From assembly GCF_039729195.1 (NCBI RefSeq), contig NZ_CP155796.1, positions 3,782,001 through 3,846,000 on the forward strand: 64,000 bases of DNA, in the 5' to 3' direction. Positions 6,374-14,682 of the stretch are shown here, piece after piece. The notes under the pieces are model-generated. The model worked only from the letters and a program-made list of their open reading frames with translations, was not told where the DNA came from and made no database searches. The position numbers and the translations under genes were made by a program. Position 1 is the stretch's first letter; each line of letters begins with the position of its first letter. This DNA is from Mycobacterium sp. DL. Its GTDB lineage: Bacteria > Actinomycetota > Actinomycetes > Mycobacteriales > Mycobacteriaceae.

Positions 6374-6835
6374 ATGACCCAGACATTCGCCACCCAGGAC
6401 CGCCTCAAGATCTACAAGGCTTCCCCCGAGCTGTACGACGCGATGATGACGTTGTCGACCGCCGCGGCCAAAGACGTCGACCCCGAGCTCGGGGAGTTGA
6501 TCAAGATCCGCGCCTCGCAGATCAACCACTGCGCCTTCTGCCTCGACATGCACACCCGCGACGCCCGCAAGCACGGCGTCAGCGAGCAGAAGCTGGATGT
6601 TCTCGCGGCCTGGGCAGAGGCGGGCGACCTGTTCACCGAGCGGGAGCGCGCCGCGCTGGCGCTGACCGAGGCGATCACCGAACTCGGCCACGGAGGGGTC
6701 TCCGATGACGTCTACGCGCAGGCCGCCGGGGTGTTCTCGGACCGCGAACTGGGACAGGTGATAACCATGGCGGTCACCATCAACGCCTGGAACCGCATCA
6801 ACGCAGCAGTGCGGACGGCACCACCGCGGCGCTGA
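6374..6835 (+). CDS. Carboxymuconolactone decarboxylase/AhpD-like peroxidase
   Basis: A 153-residue AhpD-core protein. The redox motif C53-x-x-C56 with H60 ('NHCAFCLDMH') sits in the typical helix, and the remaining helices match the family ('RERAALALTEAITEL'). Relatives reduce peroxides or act with thioredoxin-like partners. The start is ATG 6374; a longer frame upstream would run through the regulator promoter. It is divergent from the MocR regulator, a pairing seen often in actinobacteria, suggesting control of this gene by PLP or amine signals (inference). Confidence 0.88.
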   Translation: MTQTFATQDRLKIYKASPELYDAMMTLSTAAAKDVDPELGELIKIRASQINHCAFCLDMHTRDARKHGVSEQKLDVLAAWAEAGDLFTERERAALALTEAITELGHGGVSDDVYAQAAGVFSDRELGQVITMAVTINAWNRINAAVRTAPPRR

Positions 6836-6855
6836 GGTGCAATAGCGTCGGGGTC

Positions 6856-7620
6856 GTGCAGACCCGGTCCGGTGCGCAGATCGACGTCGACGGCGTCGTT
6901 GTGCACAAGCTGCACCGGGTCGGGACGGATCCGCGCGCACTCGGACAGCGACTGCGCATCGCCGCGGAATCCGCGTCTTTGCTGGCCCCGATCTCAGTCA
7001 TTCCCGAAGCCGTCGGGCCTCGCTGGCGGACGAGTTGGCCTGTCGTGGAAACCGTTGTCGCCGAATCGGATTGCTTACCCTGGACTCAGGCGGGGGCACT
7101 GCTGGCCGCGCTGCACCACGAACCGGTACCCGGCCCGGCGCCGGTTCACGGCTGGCCGCAGCGTCTCCGTCGAGGCGTCGACTACGTCCGGAAGTCACCC
7201 GGATCCGTGAAGCGGGCCGCCGCCGTGCTTCCCGAAGTCGTCTGGCGCGCCGGCTCAGCGGATCGGCCGTCGACGCTGGTTCACGGAGACTGGCATCTCG
7301 GGCAGATCGGCCGGCTCGCCTCGGGCGCACCGTGGGTGCTGATCGACGTCGACGACGTCGGTGTCGGTGACCCGGTGTGGGATCTGGCAAGACCGGCCGG
7401 TTTCTGGGCCGCGGGCCTGATCCCCGACGACGACTGGACAGCATTCGTCGACGGTTACCGCGGCGCGCGGGGCCCCGCCCTGCCCGACGCGGACCCGTGG
7501 GTGGTGCTGGAACCGTTCGCCCGGGCGGCCGTCGTCCACGCCGCCGCGTCCGGGCTCGCCCACGGCGACACCGACGAGGCCCAGCAGATGGTGCTCGCCG
7601 CGTGTGAGCGGATGGTCTAG
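6856..7620 (+). CDS. Aminoglycoside-phosphotransferase-fold kinase-like protein
   Basis: A 254-residue protein with the APH/choline-kinase core: catalytic loop 'LVHGDWHLGQIGR' around residue 140 and metal-binding 'VLIDVDDVGVGDPVWDLA'. In the loop, Gln stands where the family usually has the Mg-binding Asn (HGDxxxxN). The N-lobe is short, about 80 residues, lacking an obvious glycine loop. GTG start at 6856, 20 bases after the AhpD-like gene, so possibly in one transcript. Substrate unknown; no reason to call it resistance. Its stop overlaps the convergent zinc-ribbon gene. Confidence 0.75.
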   Translation: MQTRSGAQIDVDGVVVHKLHRVGTDPRALGQRLRIAAESASLLAPISVIPEAVGPRWRTSWPVVETVVAESDCLPWTQAGALLAALHHEPVPGPAPVHGWPQRLRRGVDYVRKSPGSVKRAAAVLPEVVWRAGSADRPSTLVHGDWHLGQIGRLASGAPWVLIDVDDVGVGDPVWDLARPAGFWAAGLIPDDDWTAFVDGYRGARGPALPDADPWVVLEPFARAAVVHAAASGLAHGDTDEAQQMVLAACERMV

Positions 7621-7958
7621 CTGGAGAAGAACAGCCGGCCGAAGCCCTGTTTGCGGTAGTGCTTGTTGCCGCGGTGACCCCAGCCGGGTCCGTAGTTGTC
7701 GTACCCGCCGTAGCCTCCGTAGCCCTGCTGCTGCGGCGGCATCGGGGGAGGCGCGGCAGAAGCGAACCGGTTCTCCATCTGTGTCAGCGACTCCAGTTCG
7801 CCGATGTCGAGGAAGATGCCGCGGCACGTGTCGCACTGTTCGAGGTGGACCCCGTTGCGCTCGTAGGTCTTCATGACGCCCGAGCACTTCGGGCACAGCA
7901 GGGTGTTTCCCGCGCCGGACGACGGCAGGGGCGGCGGCTCATATGGCGGAATGCTCAT
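7617..7958 (-). CDS. Small TFIIB-type zinc-ribbon protein with Gly/Tyr-rich tail
   Basis: A 113-residue protein. Residues 21-60 hold a zinc ribbon with two CxxC knuckles, 'LLCPKCSGVM' and 'EQCDTCRGIFLDIGELESL', the zf-TFIIB signature. The C-terminal half is low complexity ('QQQGYGGYGGYDNYGPGWG') ending in basic and aromatic residues. Such proteins are widespread in bacteria with unknown function; nucleic-acid or protein binding is only a guess. Its start is divergent from the PPOX gene, 79 bases apart. Confidence 0.8.
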   Translation of the reverse strand: MSIPPYEPPPLPSSGAGNTLLCPKCSGVMKTYERNGVHLEQCDTCRGIFLDIGELESLTQMENRFASAAPPPMPPQQQGYGGYGGYDNYGPGWGHRGNKHYRKQGFGRLFFSS

Positions 7959-8037
7959 GAGTTCACAACGGGCGACACCGCGCAGAAGTGCCTTTGGACC
8001 CTACGACGCGCAGTCGCGGCCGACGACGATCGTGACC

Positions 8038-8469
8038 ATGGACGCCACCACCGCGCCGGACGCACCGGTCACCGCGCTCACCGAGGACGAGAGCTGGAGT
8101 CTGCTGGCCGGAGTTTCGCTGGGCCGGCTGGTGACGACGGTCGGCGGATGGACCGAGATCTTTCCCGTCAACTTCGTCGTGCAGCACAAGACGCTGCTGT
8201 TCCGTACGGCCGAAGGGACGAAGCTGCTGACCGCTGTGCTCAACGAGCATGTGGTGTTCGAAGCCGACGACCACGACGTCCGCGAGGGGTGGAGCGTCGT
8301 GGTCCGCGGCACCGCACAGTTGCTGTCCACCTCGGCCGACATCGACGACGCCCACTGCGCCGGGCTCTACCCGTGGGTCGCCACCGAGAAGCTGCGGTTC
8401 GTGCGCATCACGCCGGAGACGTTGACCGGCCGGCGGTTCGTCTTCGGGCCGGAACCTCAGACCCAGTAG
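8038..8469 (+). CDS. Pyridoxamine-5'-phosphate-oxidase-fold flavin/F420-binding protein
   Basis: A 143-residue split-barrel protein. 'LLAGVSLGRLVTTVGGWTEIFPVNFVV' and 'LLFRTAEGTKL' match the PPOX-like family that binds FMN, F420 or heme, and 'WSVVVRGTAQLL' is the third conserved strand. Several mycobacterial relatives use F420. I placed the start at ATG 8038; frames from 7951-7957 would overlap the divergent zinc-ribbon gene. Its last 13 bases overlap the convergent rfbD end. Enzyme activity is not predictable. Confidence 0.8.
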   Translation: MDATTAPDAPVTALTEDESWSLLAGVSLGRLVTTVGGWTEIFPVNFVVQHKTLLFRTAEGTKLLTAVLNEHVVFEADDHDVREGWSVVVRGTAQLLSTSADIDDAHCAGLYPWVATEKLRFVRITPETLTGRRFVFGPEPQTQ

Positions 8470-9287
8470 GGGACCCGCGCCCGGTACTGGCGCATCGCCA
8501 ACGCGGCGAAGATCCAGCCGATGATGGTCAGCGCGATCACCACCAGCCAGTGCCGTAACTCCTGCTCGGCGCCGAGCAGCGGGGCACGGACGATGTCGAG
8601 GTAGTGCAGCAGGGGGTTGAGCTCGACGATCCTGGCCCAGTCGCCGGCTCCCTGGCTGCGCAGCGTCGACTCGTTCCAGATGATCGGCGTCATGAAGAAC
8701 AACAGCTGCACCAGGCTGGCCAGCAGCGGGCCGATGTCGCGGTAGCGGGTGGCCAGAATGCCGAAACACAGTGCCACCCAGACACAATTCAGCGCGATCA
8801 GGAACAGCGCCGGGATGAACGTCAGGTCGGTCCATTGCCACGGTTTGGGGAAGATGATCGCGATGATCACGAAGATGATGATGTTGTGCGCGAACAGGAT
8901 CATCTGCCGCCACACCAGGCGGTAGACATGCACCGACAGCGGCGTGGGGAGCTGCTTGATCAGACCCTCGTTGGCGATGAACACGTCGGACCCCTCGAGG
9001 ATCGACGCGTTGATCAGGTTCCAGATGATCAGGCCCAGCGTGACGTACGGAAGATGTTCGGACAGTTCGAGCTTGAACAGCACCGAGTACAGCGCGCCCA
9101 TCGCGACCGCGGTGGTCCCGGTCGCGATGGTGATCCAGAACGGACCCAGCACCGAGCGCCGGTAGCGCTGCTTGATGTCCTGCCAGCCCAGGTGCAACCA
9201 CAGCTCACGCTTGCCGAAGCCCTCGACGAGGTCGCCCCACGCCCGCCGGAACGTCCTGGACTGCGCGGCGGCATCCATGATCGTCAT
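8457..9287 (-). CDS. rfbD: ABC transporter permease of galactan/O-antigen export (Wzm type)
   Basis: A 276-residue membrane protein with the ABC2 permease layout: 'WQDIKQRYRRSVLGPFWIT', six hydrophobic segments including 'FAHNIIIFVIIAIIF' and 'LVVIALTIIGWIFAAL', and the 'NPLLHYLDIVRAPLL' loop of polysaccharide exporters. It corresponds to Rv3783. Together with RfbE it should flip the lipid-linked galactan precursor of arabinogalactan across the plasma membrane. I chose ATG 9287 because its ATGA overlaps the glfT1 stop; the long upstream frame lies inside glfT1. Last gene of bpa-rfbE-glfT1-rfbD. Confidence 0.93.
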   Translation of the reverse strand: MTIMDAAAQSRTFRRAWGDLVEGFGKRELWLHLGWQDIKQRYRRSVLGPFWITIATGTTAVAMGALYSVLFKLELSEHLPYVTLGLIIWNLINASILEGSDVFIANEGLIKQLPTPLSVHVYRLVWRQMILFAHNIIIFVIIAIIFPKPWQWTDLTFIPALFLIALNCVWVALCFGILATRYRDIGPLLASLVQLLFFMTPIIWNESTLRSQGAGDWARIVELNPLLHYLDIVRAPLLGAEQELRHWLVVIALTIIGWIFAALAMRQYRARVPYWV

Positions 9288-10207
9288 CTCTTCTTGGTCC
9301 CGTCGCTTCGCTCGCCCTGGTGAAACTCTTCCCGTCGGCCCAAGCGCCGCAATCGAATCCACTCCCGCAATCCAGCGGGATCGCGCCGGGTGATGAGAAA
9401 GTACCAGCCGAACCGTAGCCACTCCTGGGGCAGCAGCTTGCGCAGGCCGGGTTGGGAGAGCAGGTAACCGCGATTGCGATAGGTGAAGTACCGCTTCGCC
9501 GCGTCGTCGGGATACTGGGTGTGCATCCGTCCGCCGAGAATCGGCTTGAATTCCTCAGTGCCGCAAGGGTGTAGGTAGCTGGTCTGCAGGCAGGTGCCGA
9601 ACGGGAGTCCGGAGCGCACCAGCCTGCGATGCAGCTCCACCTCGTCACCGCGGATGAACAGTCGCAGGTCCGGGACTCCAACCGCCTCGATGGTCGAGGC
9701 CCTGAAGAGCGCACCGTTGAACAGCGAGGCGATGCCGGAGAGCAGATCCTCGTGGGCGTCGGAGTGCAACTCGCTGACCAGTCGGCGCCATTTCAGACCG
9801 CGCCGCAACGGAAACGCCAGGCGGTCGGGGTGGTCGAGATTGCACACCATCGGGGAGACCTCGGCCAGGCCGTGTCTGTCGGCGCATGCCAGCAGAGTGG
9901 CCAGCACTTCGGCATCCTGGGGGCGCCCGTCGTCGTCGGCCAGCCAGACCCAGTCCGCGCCCAGGCTCAGCGCATGGAGCATGCCCAGCGCAAAACCGCC
10001 TGCGCCGCCCAGGTTTCGGTGAGATCCCAGGTATGTCGTCGGAATCGGTTGGCCCTCGACCAGATCACGCACGCGGTCGTCGTGATCGTTGTCCACGACG
10101 ATCAGGTGGTCGGGGCGTCTGCTCTGCGACGAAACCGCGTCGAGTGACTTGGCGAGTTCGTCGGGGCGGCGGTGGGTGACGACCACCGCGATGACAGCCT
10201 CACTCAT
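9284..10207 (-). CDS. glfT1: Galactofuranosyltransferase GlfT1
   Basis: A 307-residue GT2-family (GT-A fold) enzyme. It starts 'AVIAVVVTHRRPDELAKSLD', has the nucleotide-binding 'HLIVVDNDHDD' and the metal-binding DDD motif in 'VWLADDDGRPQDAEV', followed by the acceptor-side 'FIRGDEVELHRRL'. The position between the two Wzm/Wzt genes matches Rv3782, which adds the first galactofuranose residues onto decaprenyl-PP-GlcNAc-Rha on the cytosolic face. GlfT2, the polymerising enzyme, is not in the window. It overlaps rfbE by eight bases and rfbD by four. Likely essential in mycobacteria (knowledge of the pathway). Confidence 0.94.
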   Translation of the reverse strand: MSEAVIAVVVTHRRPDELAKSLDAVSSQSRRPDHLIVVDNDHDDRVRDLVEGQPIPTTYLGSHRNLGGAGGFALGMLHALSLGADWVWLADDDGRPQDAEVLATLLACADRHGLAEVSPMVCNLDHPDRLAFPLRRGLKWRRLVSELHSDAHEDLLSGIASLFNGALFRASTIEAVGVPDLRLFIRGDEVELHRRLVRSGLPFGTCLQTSYLHPCGTEEFKPILGGRMHTQYPDDAAKRYFTYRNRGYLLSQPGLRKLLPQEWLRFGWYFLITRRDPAGLREWIRLRRLGRREEFHQGERSDGTKKR

Positions 10208-11015
10208 GCGTGTGTGCTGTCTCTTCCAGAACCTCACGCACGTGTCGGGCGGCGTCTTCGCCCTCGTAGGCCCGCACGACGTCCTCGATCTCACCCGACA
10301 TCCTCACGGTGCCGTGGTCGATCCACATCGCGGTGTTGCACAACCGCGCAAGGAACTCGTTGGAGTGGCTGGCGAAGACGAGGATCCCCGAGCGCTCCAC
10401 AAGGGCCGCCAACCGGGTCTGGGCCTTCTTCAGGAAGTCGGCGTCCACGGCGCCGATGCCCTCGTCGAGCAGCAGGATCTCCGGGTCGATACTGGTCACC
10501 ACGCCCATCGCAAGCCGGACCCGCATGCCGGTCGAGTAGGTGCGCAACGGCATCGACAGGTAGTCGCCGAGTTCGGTGAACTCGGCGATCTCGTCGATCT
10601 TGGCCATCATCTGTTTGCGGGTCTGCCCGAGGAACAGGCCGCGGATGATGATGTTCTCGAATCCGGAGATCTCCGGGTCCATCCCGACCCCCAGATCGAA
10701 CACGGGCGCGACGCGGCCCTGGACCGTCGCCACGCCCCGGGTCGGTTCGTAGATGCCCGACAGCAGGCGCAGCAGCGTCGACTTGCCGGCACCGTTGTGT
10801 CCGACCAGGCCGACGCGGTCGCCCATCTTGAGCGACAGGGTGATGTCGCGCAACGCCTCGATGACGACGACGTTGGAGTCGTTGCGTCCGATCGCGCCGC
10901 CCGCCTTCCCGAGGAAGGCCTTCTTCAGCGAGCGCGACTTGGCGTCGAAGATCGGGAACTCCACCCACGCATTGCGGGTGTCGATCCGTGGTTCTAACGG
11001 TTCAGGACTGGCCAC
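10200..11015 (-). CDS. rfbE: ABC transporter ATPase of galactan export (Wzt type)
   Basis: A 271-residue ATPase: Walker A 'VGHNGAGKSTLLRLLSG', signature 'YSTGMRVRLAMGV' (the YSSGM type found in polysaccharide exporters), Walker B 'EILLLDEGIGAVD', and switch His in 'LVFASHSNEF'. It has no long C-terminal carbohydrate-binding domain, so the coupling is of the Wzt-short type. I chose GTG 11015, seven bases after the bpa stop, giving the length of Rv3781; a longer frame would extend through bpa. Pairs with RfbD. Confidence 0.93.
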   Translation of the reverse strand: MASPEPLEPRIDTRNAWVEFPIFDAKSRSLKKAFLGKAGGAIGRNDSNVVVIEALRDITLSLKMGDRVGLVGHNGAGKSTLLRLLSGIYEPTRGVATVQGRVAPVFDLGVGMDPEISGFENIIIRGLFLGQTRKQMMAKIDEIAEFTELGDYLSMPLRTYSTGMRVRLAMGVVTSIDPEILLLDEGIGAVDADFLKKAQTRLAALVERSGILVFASHSNEFLARLCNTAMWIDHGTVRMSGEIEDVVRAYEGEDAARHVREVLEETAHTHE

Positions 11016-11022
11016 ACTCGTC

Positions 11023-11538
11023 TCACAGGTACTGACCGGTGCCGGGGTGCCCCGGACCACTTCGTTGCCCCGGCACGGCCACGCCCGGCGGCAACGCACC
11101 CTGGCGCATCTGCTCGAGCTGCTGGCGGGCCGCCATCTGTTGGGCGAACAGCGCCGTCTGGATGCCGTGGAAGAGCCCCTCGAGCCACCCGACCAGCTGC
11201 GCCTGGGCGATCCGTAGCTCGGCATCGGAGGGAACCGTGTCCTCGGTGAAGGGCAGCGTCAGCCGCTCCAGCTCGTCGCGCAGTTCGGGGGCCAGCCCCT
11301 CCTCCAGCTCGCTGATGCTGGTGCGGTGGATGTCGCGCAGCCGGCCGCGGCTGGCGTCGTCCAGCGGAGCCGCCCGCACTTCCTCCAGCAGCTGCTTGAT
11401 CATCGTGCCGATCCGCATCACCTTTGCGGGCTGTTCGACGAGGTCGGTCAACGACTTGCCGTCGCCCCGGTCGACGTCCATCGCATCCGGACCGTCGGCG
11501 ATGATCTCGATGTTGTCGTCGTCGGTGTTGCTTGTCAT
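11023..11538 (-). CDS. bpa: Bacterial proteasome activator Bpa (PafE)
   Basis: A 171-residue helical protein matching Rv3780. Residues about 15-30 are acidic ('DGPDAMDVDRGDG'), followed by the four-helix core ('LTDLVEQPAKVMRIGTMIKQ', 'AELRIAQAQLVGWLEGLFHG', 'TALFAQQMAARQQLEQM'). The last four residues, GQYL, are the 20S core-particle docking motif. Bpa forms an ATP-independent ring that opens the proteasome gate and passes unfolded proteins. ATG 11538 gives the expected length. First gene of the transcript that continues into galactan export. Confidence 0.94.
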   Translation of the reverse strand: MTSNTDDDNIEIIADGPDAMDVDRGDGKSLTDLVEQPAKVMRIGTMIKQLLEEVRAAPLDDASRGRLRDIHRTSISELEEGLAPELRDELERLTLPFTEDTVPSDAELRIAQAQLVGWLEGLFHGIQTALFAQQMAARQQLEQMRQGALPPGVAVPGQRSGPGHPGTGQYL

Positions 11539-11894
11539 GTCCCTAGAGTGCCCCAGCATCGCTTTCCGGCTGCGGCGGGGCCACGCACCGGTGGTGGGCG
11601 CGGTCCGTGCCGTCGTCTCAGATCTTCTCCCACGACAACGATTTGTCCAGCGATCCCGGCCGTCGTGTCCCGGTCCGCAAACCCCGCTACACGGTGCGAC
11701 GATTGCCCTGCCCGCTGCCAGCAACGACGCCACAAGTAGGACTCCGAGCCCGCGGCGCACTGGACTAGTATTGCTGCGCAGATGACCCGTTCCGGTTGGG
11801 CGCGGGCAGCAAGACGCAAGGTCGGACGTCCGTCGAATCGGTCCGTGTTCGGGCTGGTGAGGCGGAATTCACTGACGCACTAAGGTGGGCTGAC
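11539..11894. other. 356-base gap between divergent bpa and Rv3778c-type genes
   Basis: No gene is convincing here. It should contain promoters for both directions; TAGTAT (11766-11771) is a possible rightward -10 without a clear -35. A 33-codon, Arg-rich frame (11782-11883) ends 11 bases before the aminotransferase-like gene and could be a leader. On the minus strand the frame of bpa stays open up to GTG 11760 and its first 20 residues look like a signal peptide, but bpa homologues start at the position annotated. In M. tuberculosis the large membrane gene Rv3779 lies between these neighbours; nothing resembling it is present. Confidence 0.6.
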
Positions 11895-13091
11895 ATGGCA
11901 TACGACGTCGCCCGGGTGCGGGGATTGCACCCGTCGTTGGGCGATGGCTGGGTTCATATGGACGCCCAGCACGGCATGTTGCTGCCGGATTCGGTCAGCC
12001 GCGCGGTGTCCACCGCATTCCGCGGTTCGATGCCCGATGCGTCCGGTCCGCACCCCTCCGCGAGGCGCAGCGCCGCGGTGCTCGCCGCCGCCCGGCAGGC
12101 GGTGGCCGATCTGGTCAACGCAGATCCGGCCGGAGTGGTGCTGGGCGCCGATCGTGCGGTGCTGCTGACGTCGCTGGCCGACGCCGCGTCCGGTCGGGTC
12201 GGACTCGGCTACGAGGTGGTGGTGACCCGCCTCGACGACGAGGCCAACATCGCGCCGTGGCTGCGCGCATCGAACCGTTACGGCGCCAAGGTGAAGTGGG
12301 CCGAGGTCGACATCGAGACCGGCGAACTGCCGCCCTGGCAGTGGGAGGGCTTGATCACCCGTCCCACCCGATTGGTCGCGATCACCTCTGCCTCTTCGAC
12401 TTTGGGCACGGTTACCGAGCTGGGCGAGGTCACGAAGTTGGTGCACGAGGTCGGCGGACTGGTCGTCGTCGACCACTCGGCCGCGGCGCCGTACCGGCTC
12501 GTCGACATCAACGAGATCGACGCCGACGTCATCGCGGTCAACGCCCTGGCGTGGGGCGGGCCGCCGATCGGAGCGCTGGCCTTCCGCGACCCCTCGATCA
12601 TCGACGCCTTCGGCTCGGTGTCGCTGGACCCCGAGGCCACCGGGCCGGCCCGGTTGGAGATCGGGTCACATCAGTTCGGGATGCTCGCGGGCGTGGTGGC
12701 CAGCATCGAATACCTTGCGAACCTGGACGATTCGGCACAGGGCAGCCGCCGTGAGCGGCTGTCGGTGTCGATGCAGTCCTCAGAGGCGTACCTGGGCGGG
12801 CTGTTCGACTACCTGCTGACGTCGCTGCGGTCGCTGCCGACGGTGATGGTCCTCGGCAGCCCCGAGGTGCGGATCCCGGTGCTGAGTTTTGCGATCGACA
12901 AGGTACCCGCCGAACGCGTCGTGCAGCGCCTTGCGGACAACGGCGTGCTGGCGATGGCGAACGCCAGTTCGCGCGTTCTGGACCTGATCGGCGTCGACGA
13001 CATCGGCGGCGCGGTGACCGTCGGGCTGGCGCATTACAGCACCATCGCCGAGGTCGACCAGTTGGTGCGGGCGTTGGCGTCGCTCGGCTGA
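11895..13091 (+). CDS. Class V aminotransferase-fold protein (Rv3778c type), PLP lysine missing
   Basis: A 398-residue protein with the cysteine-desulfurase/class V fold. Family parts are '[18 protein letters not shown]', the PLP-ring Asp in '[17 protein letters not shown]', and '[16 protein letters not shown]'. Where SufS/NifS-type enzymes have the Schiff-base Lys (SGHKxxGPxG) this has '[12 protein letters not shown]', so no lysine is at the expected place. The same stretch is, to my knowledge, also lysine-free in the M. tuberculosis protein, which argues for a conserved non-transaminase role. Length equals Rv3778c when started at ATG 11895. Function unknown. Confidence 0.85.
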   Translation: MAYDVARVRGLHPSLGDGWVHMDAQHGMLLPDSVSRAVSTAFRGSMPDASGPHPSARRSAAVLAAARQAVADLVNADPAGVVLGADRAVLLTSLADAASGRVGLGYEVVVTRLDDEANIAPWLRASNRYGAKVKWAEVDIETGELPPWQWEGLITRPTRLVAITSASSTLGTVTELGEVTKLVHEVGGLVVVDHSAAAPYRLVDINEIDADVIAVNALAWGGPPIGALAFRDPSIIDAFGSVSLDPEATGPARLEIGSHQFGMLAGVVASIEYLANLDDSAQGSRRERLSVSMQSSEAYLGGLFDYLLTSLRSLPTVMVLGSPEVRIPVLSFAIDKVPAERVVQRLADNGVLAMANASSRVLDLIGVDDIGGAVTVGLAHYSTIAEVDQLVRALASLG

Positions 13092-13106
13092 CGCCTTCTG
13101 CCAGTG

Positions 13107-14081
13107 CTAATCGCCTACGCGCAGAAGCACTTTGCCTGACACATCACCCGATGCCAGCAACTCGTGGGCCGCTTGGGCTTCGGCGATCGGGAACTCAGCC
13201 CCGATCACCGGCCGGACCAGCCCGTCGGCCACCATCGGCCAGACGTCGTCGACCACCCGGGCCACGATGTCGCTCTTGCCGCCCGGGCCCTCGACCGGGC
13301 GGGCGCGCAGTGCGGTGGCGATGACGCCGCCGCGTTTGGCCAGCAGCTTCGCGATGTTCAGCTCTGCCTTGGCTCCTCCCTGCATGCCGATGATGACCAG
13401 CCGCCCGTCGTTGGCCAGTGCGTCGACGTTGCGGTCCAGGTAGGCCGCCCCCATGATGTCGAGGATGACGTCGGCTCCACCTGCGCTGCGGACCACGTCG
13501 ACGAAGTCCTCGTTGTGGTAGTCGATGGTGATCTCGGCGCCCAGTTCCGCACACAGGTCGAGCTTGTTGCGCGAACCTGCGGTGACGGCGACCCGGCAGT
13601 TCAGTGCGCGGGCGACCTGGATGGCGTGGGTGCCGATGCCGCTGGCGCCGCCGTGGACGAGCAGAAGCTGCGAGGCGCGCAGCCCCGCGGTCATCACCAG
13701 ATTCGACCACACAGTGCAGGCGACCTCGGGCAGGGCGGCGGCGTGTGGCAGCTCGACACCATCGGGTAGAGGCATCACCTGACCTGCGGGAACGGCCACA
13801 TATTCGGCGTAGCCGCCGCCTGCCAGCAAAGCGCAGACCTGTTGCCCCGCAGACCATCGAGTGACGTGTTCGCCGACAGCCTCGATGGTTCCCGACACTT
13901 CCAGGCCGATGATCTCGCTGGCGCCGGGCGGGGGTGGATACTTCCCCGCGGCTTGCATGAGGTCGGCGCGGTTCACCCCTGCGGCGGCAACCTTGATGAG
14001 GACCTCGCCGATGGCGGGCGCCACGTCCGGGACGGATTGCCAGACGAGTCTGTCGGGGGATTCGGCCACGATCGCACGCAT
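13107..14081 (-). CDS. NADPH:quinone oxidoreductase (Qor/TP53I3 type)
   Basis: A 324-residue medium-chain dehydrogenase without zinc ligands. The N-terminal GroES-like part has 'VKVAAAGVNRADLMQAAGKYPPP' (start differs slightly: 'LIKVAAAGVNRADL'), and the Rossmann part 'LLLVHGGASGIGTHAIQVA' with NADPH-binding 'TAGSRNKLDLC'. 'PEVACTVWSNL' and 'KLLAKRGGVIATAL' are typical of the PIG3/TP53I3 branch, which reduces quinones and other carbonyls. It corresponds to Rv3777. Convergent with the Rv3778c-type gene, 15 bases apart. Confidence 0.9.
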   Translation of the reverse strand: MRAIVAESPDRLVWQSVPDVAPAIGEVLIKVAAAGVNRADLMQAAGKYPPPPGASEIIGLEVSGTIEAVGEHVTRWSAGQQVCALLAGGGYAEYVAVPAGQVMPLPDGVELPHAAALPEVACTVWSNLVMTAGLRASQLLLVHGGASGIGTHAIQVARALNCRVAVTAGSRNKLDLCAELGAEITIDYHNEDFVDVVRSAGGADVILDIMGAAYLDRNVDALANDGRLVIIGMQGGAKAELNIAKLLAKRGGVIATALRARPVEGPGGKSDIVARVVDDVWPMVADGLVRPVIGAEFPIAEAQAAHELLASGDVSGKVLLRVGD

Positions 14082-14153
14082 CCCGCAACGCTACTACGCT
14101 GCGGAAACGCGTCGCTCTTTCGACCTCCGGTGACGGCACCGCGGCCCTATCAT

Positions 14154-14672
14154 ATGCAGATGGAGGGGATCATAGGGGGGCGCACGGCGAGCGAAACGCC
14201 GGGCTTGGACATCGCTGAACAACGCGCGTGGCAGAACTTTCTCGACGCCGCGCTGAGAATGTACGCGACCATGAATCGGTCGCTGATCGACGAACACGGT
14301 CTGACGCTCAACGACGTACGACTGCTGGATCTTCTGGCCAGATCACCCAACGGGGCGGCCCGCATGGGTGATCTCGCCGAAGCTCTGCTGTCGCTGCCCA
14401 GTCGGGTGACGCGCCAGATCCACCGATTGGAGAAGCAGGGGCTCGTCACGCGGGGCGCCAGTCCCGACGACGGTCGCGGAGTCGTCGCCAGCATCACCTC
14501 CGAGGGCAGGGAGGCCCTCGGAACGGCGATGCGGACCTACGGCGTGGCAGTACGCACACACTTTCTCGACAAGCTGTCGCGGCCCCAGGTGTCGGCGATG
14601 GGGGAGAACTGCCGGCGGATCAGTGTCGGGCTGAAGTCCGGGGCGCCGTCGGCCAAGATCGGTCGCGTTTAG
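14154..14672 (+). CDS. MarR-family regulator
   Basis: A 172-residue MarR protein. The winged helix runs from 'LTLNDVRLLDLLARS' through 'MGDLAEALLSLPSRVTRQIHRLEKQGLVTR' and the wing 'GASPDDGRGVVASITSEGREAL', with flanking helices for dimerisation. MarR proteins respond to phenolic or oxidant ligands. Divergent from the quinone oxidoreductase gene (73 bases apart), which is therefore a natural target. ATG 14154 or 14160 could be the start; I cannot see a strong ribosome-binding site for either. Confidence 0.88.
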   Translation: MQMEGIIGGRTASETPGLDIAEQRAWQNFLDAALRMYATMNRSLIDEHGLTLNDVRLLDLLARSPNGAARMGDLAEALLSLPSRVTRQIHRLEKQGLVTRGASPDDGRGVVASITSEGREALGTAMRTYGVAVRTHFLDKLSRPQVSAMGENCRRISVGLKSGAPSAKIGRV

Positions 14673-14682
14673 ACTGTCCCGC

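Noticed and set aside
6856..7620. Aminoglycoside resistance gene
   Set aside because: Only the kinase fold is visible; the catalytic loop deviates (Q for N) and context does not suggest resistance.
10960..11225. Longer N-terminus for rfbE starting within bpa
   Set aside because: It would read through the conserved bpa frame; the GTG at 11015 gives the length of homologues.
11539..11760. Upstream extension of bpa that begins like a signal peptide
   Set aside because: Known Bpa homologues start near MTSN-type acidic N-termini and act in the cytoplasm; the extension is Arg-rich and unsupported, so the shorter start was used.
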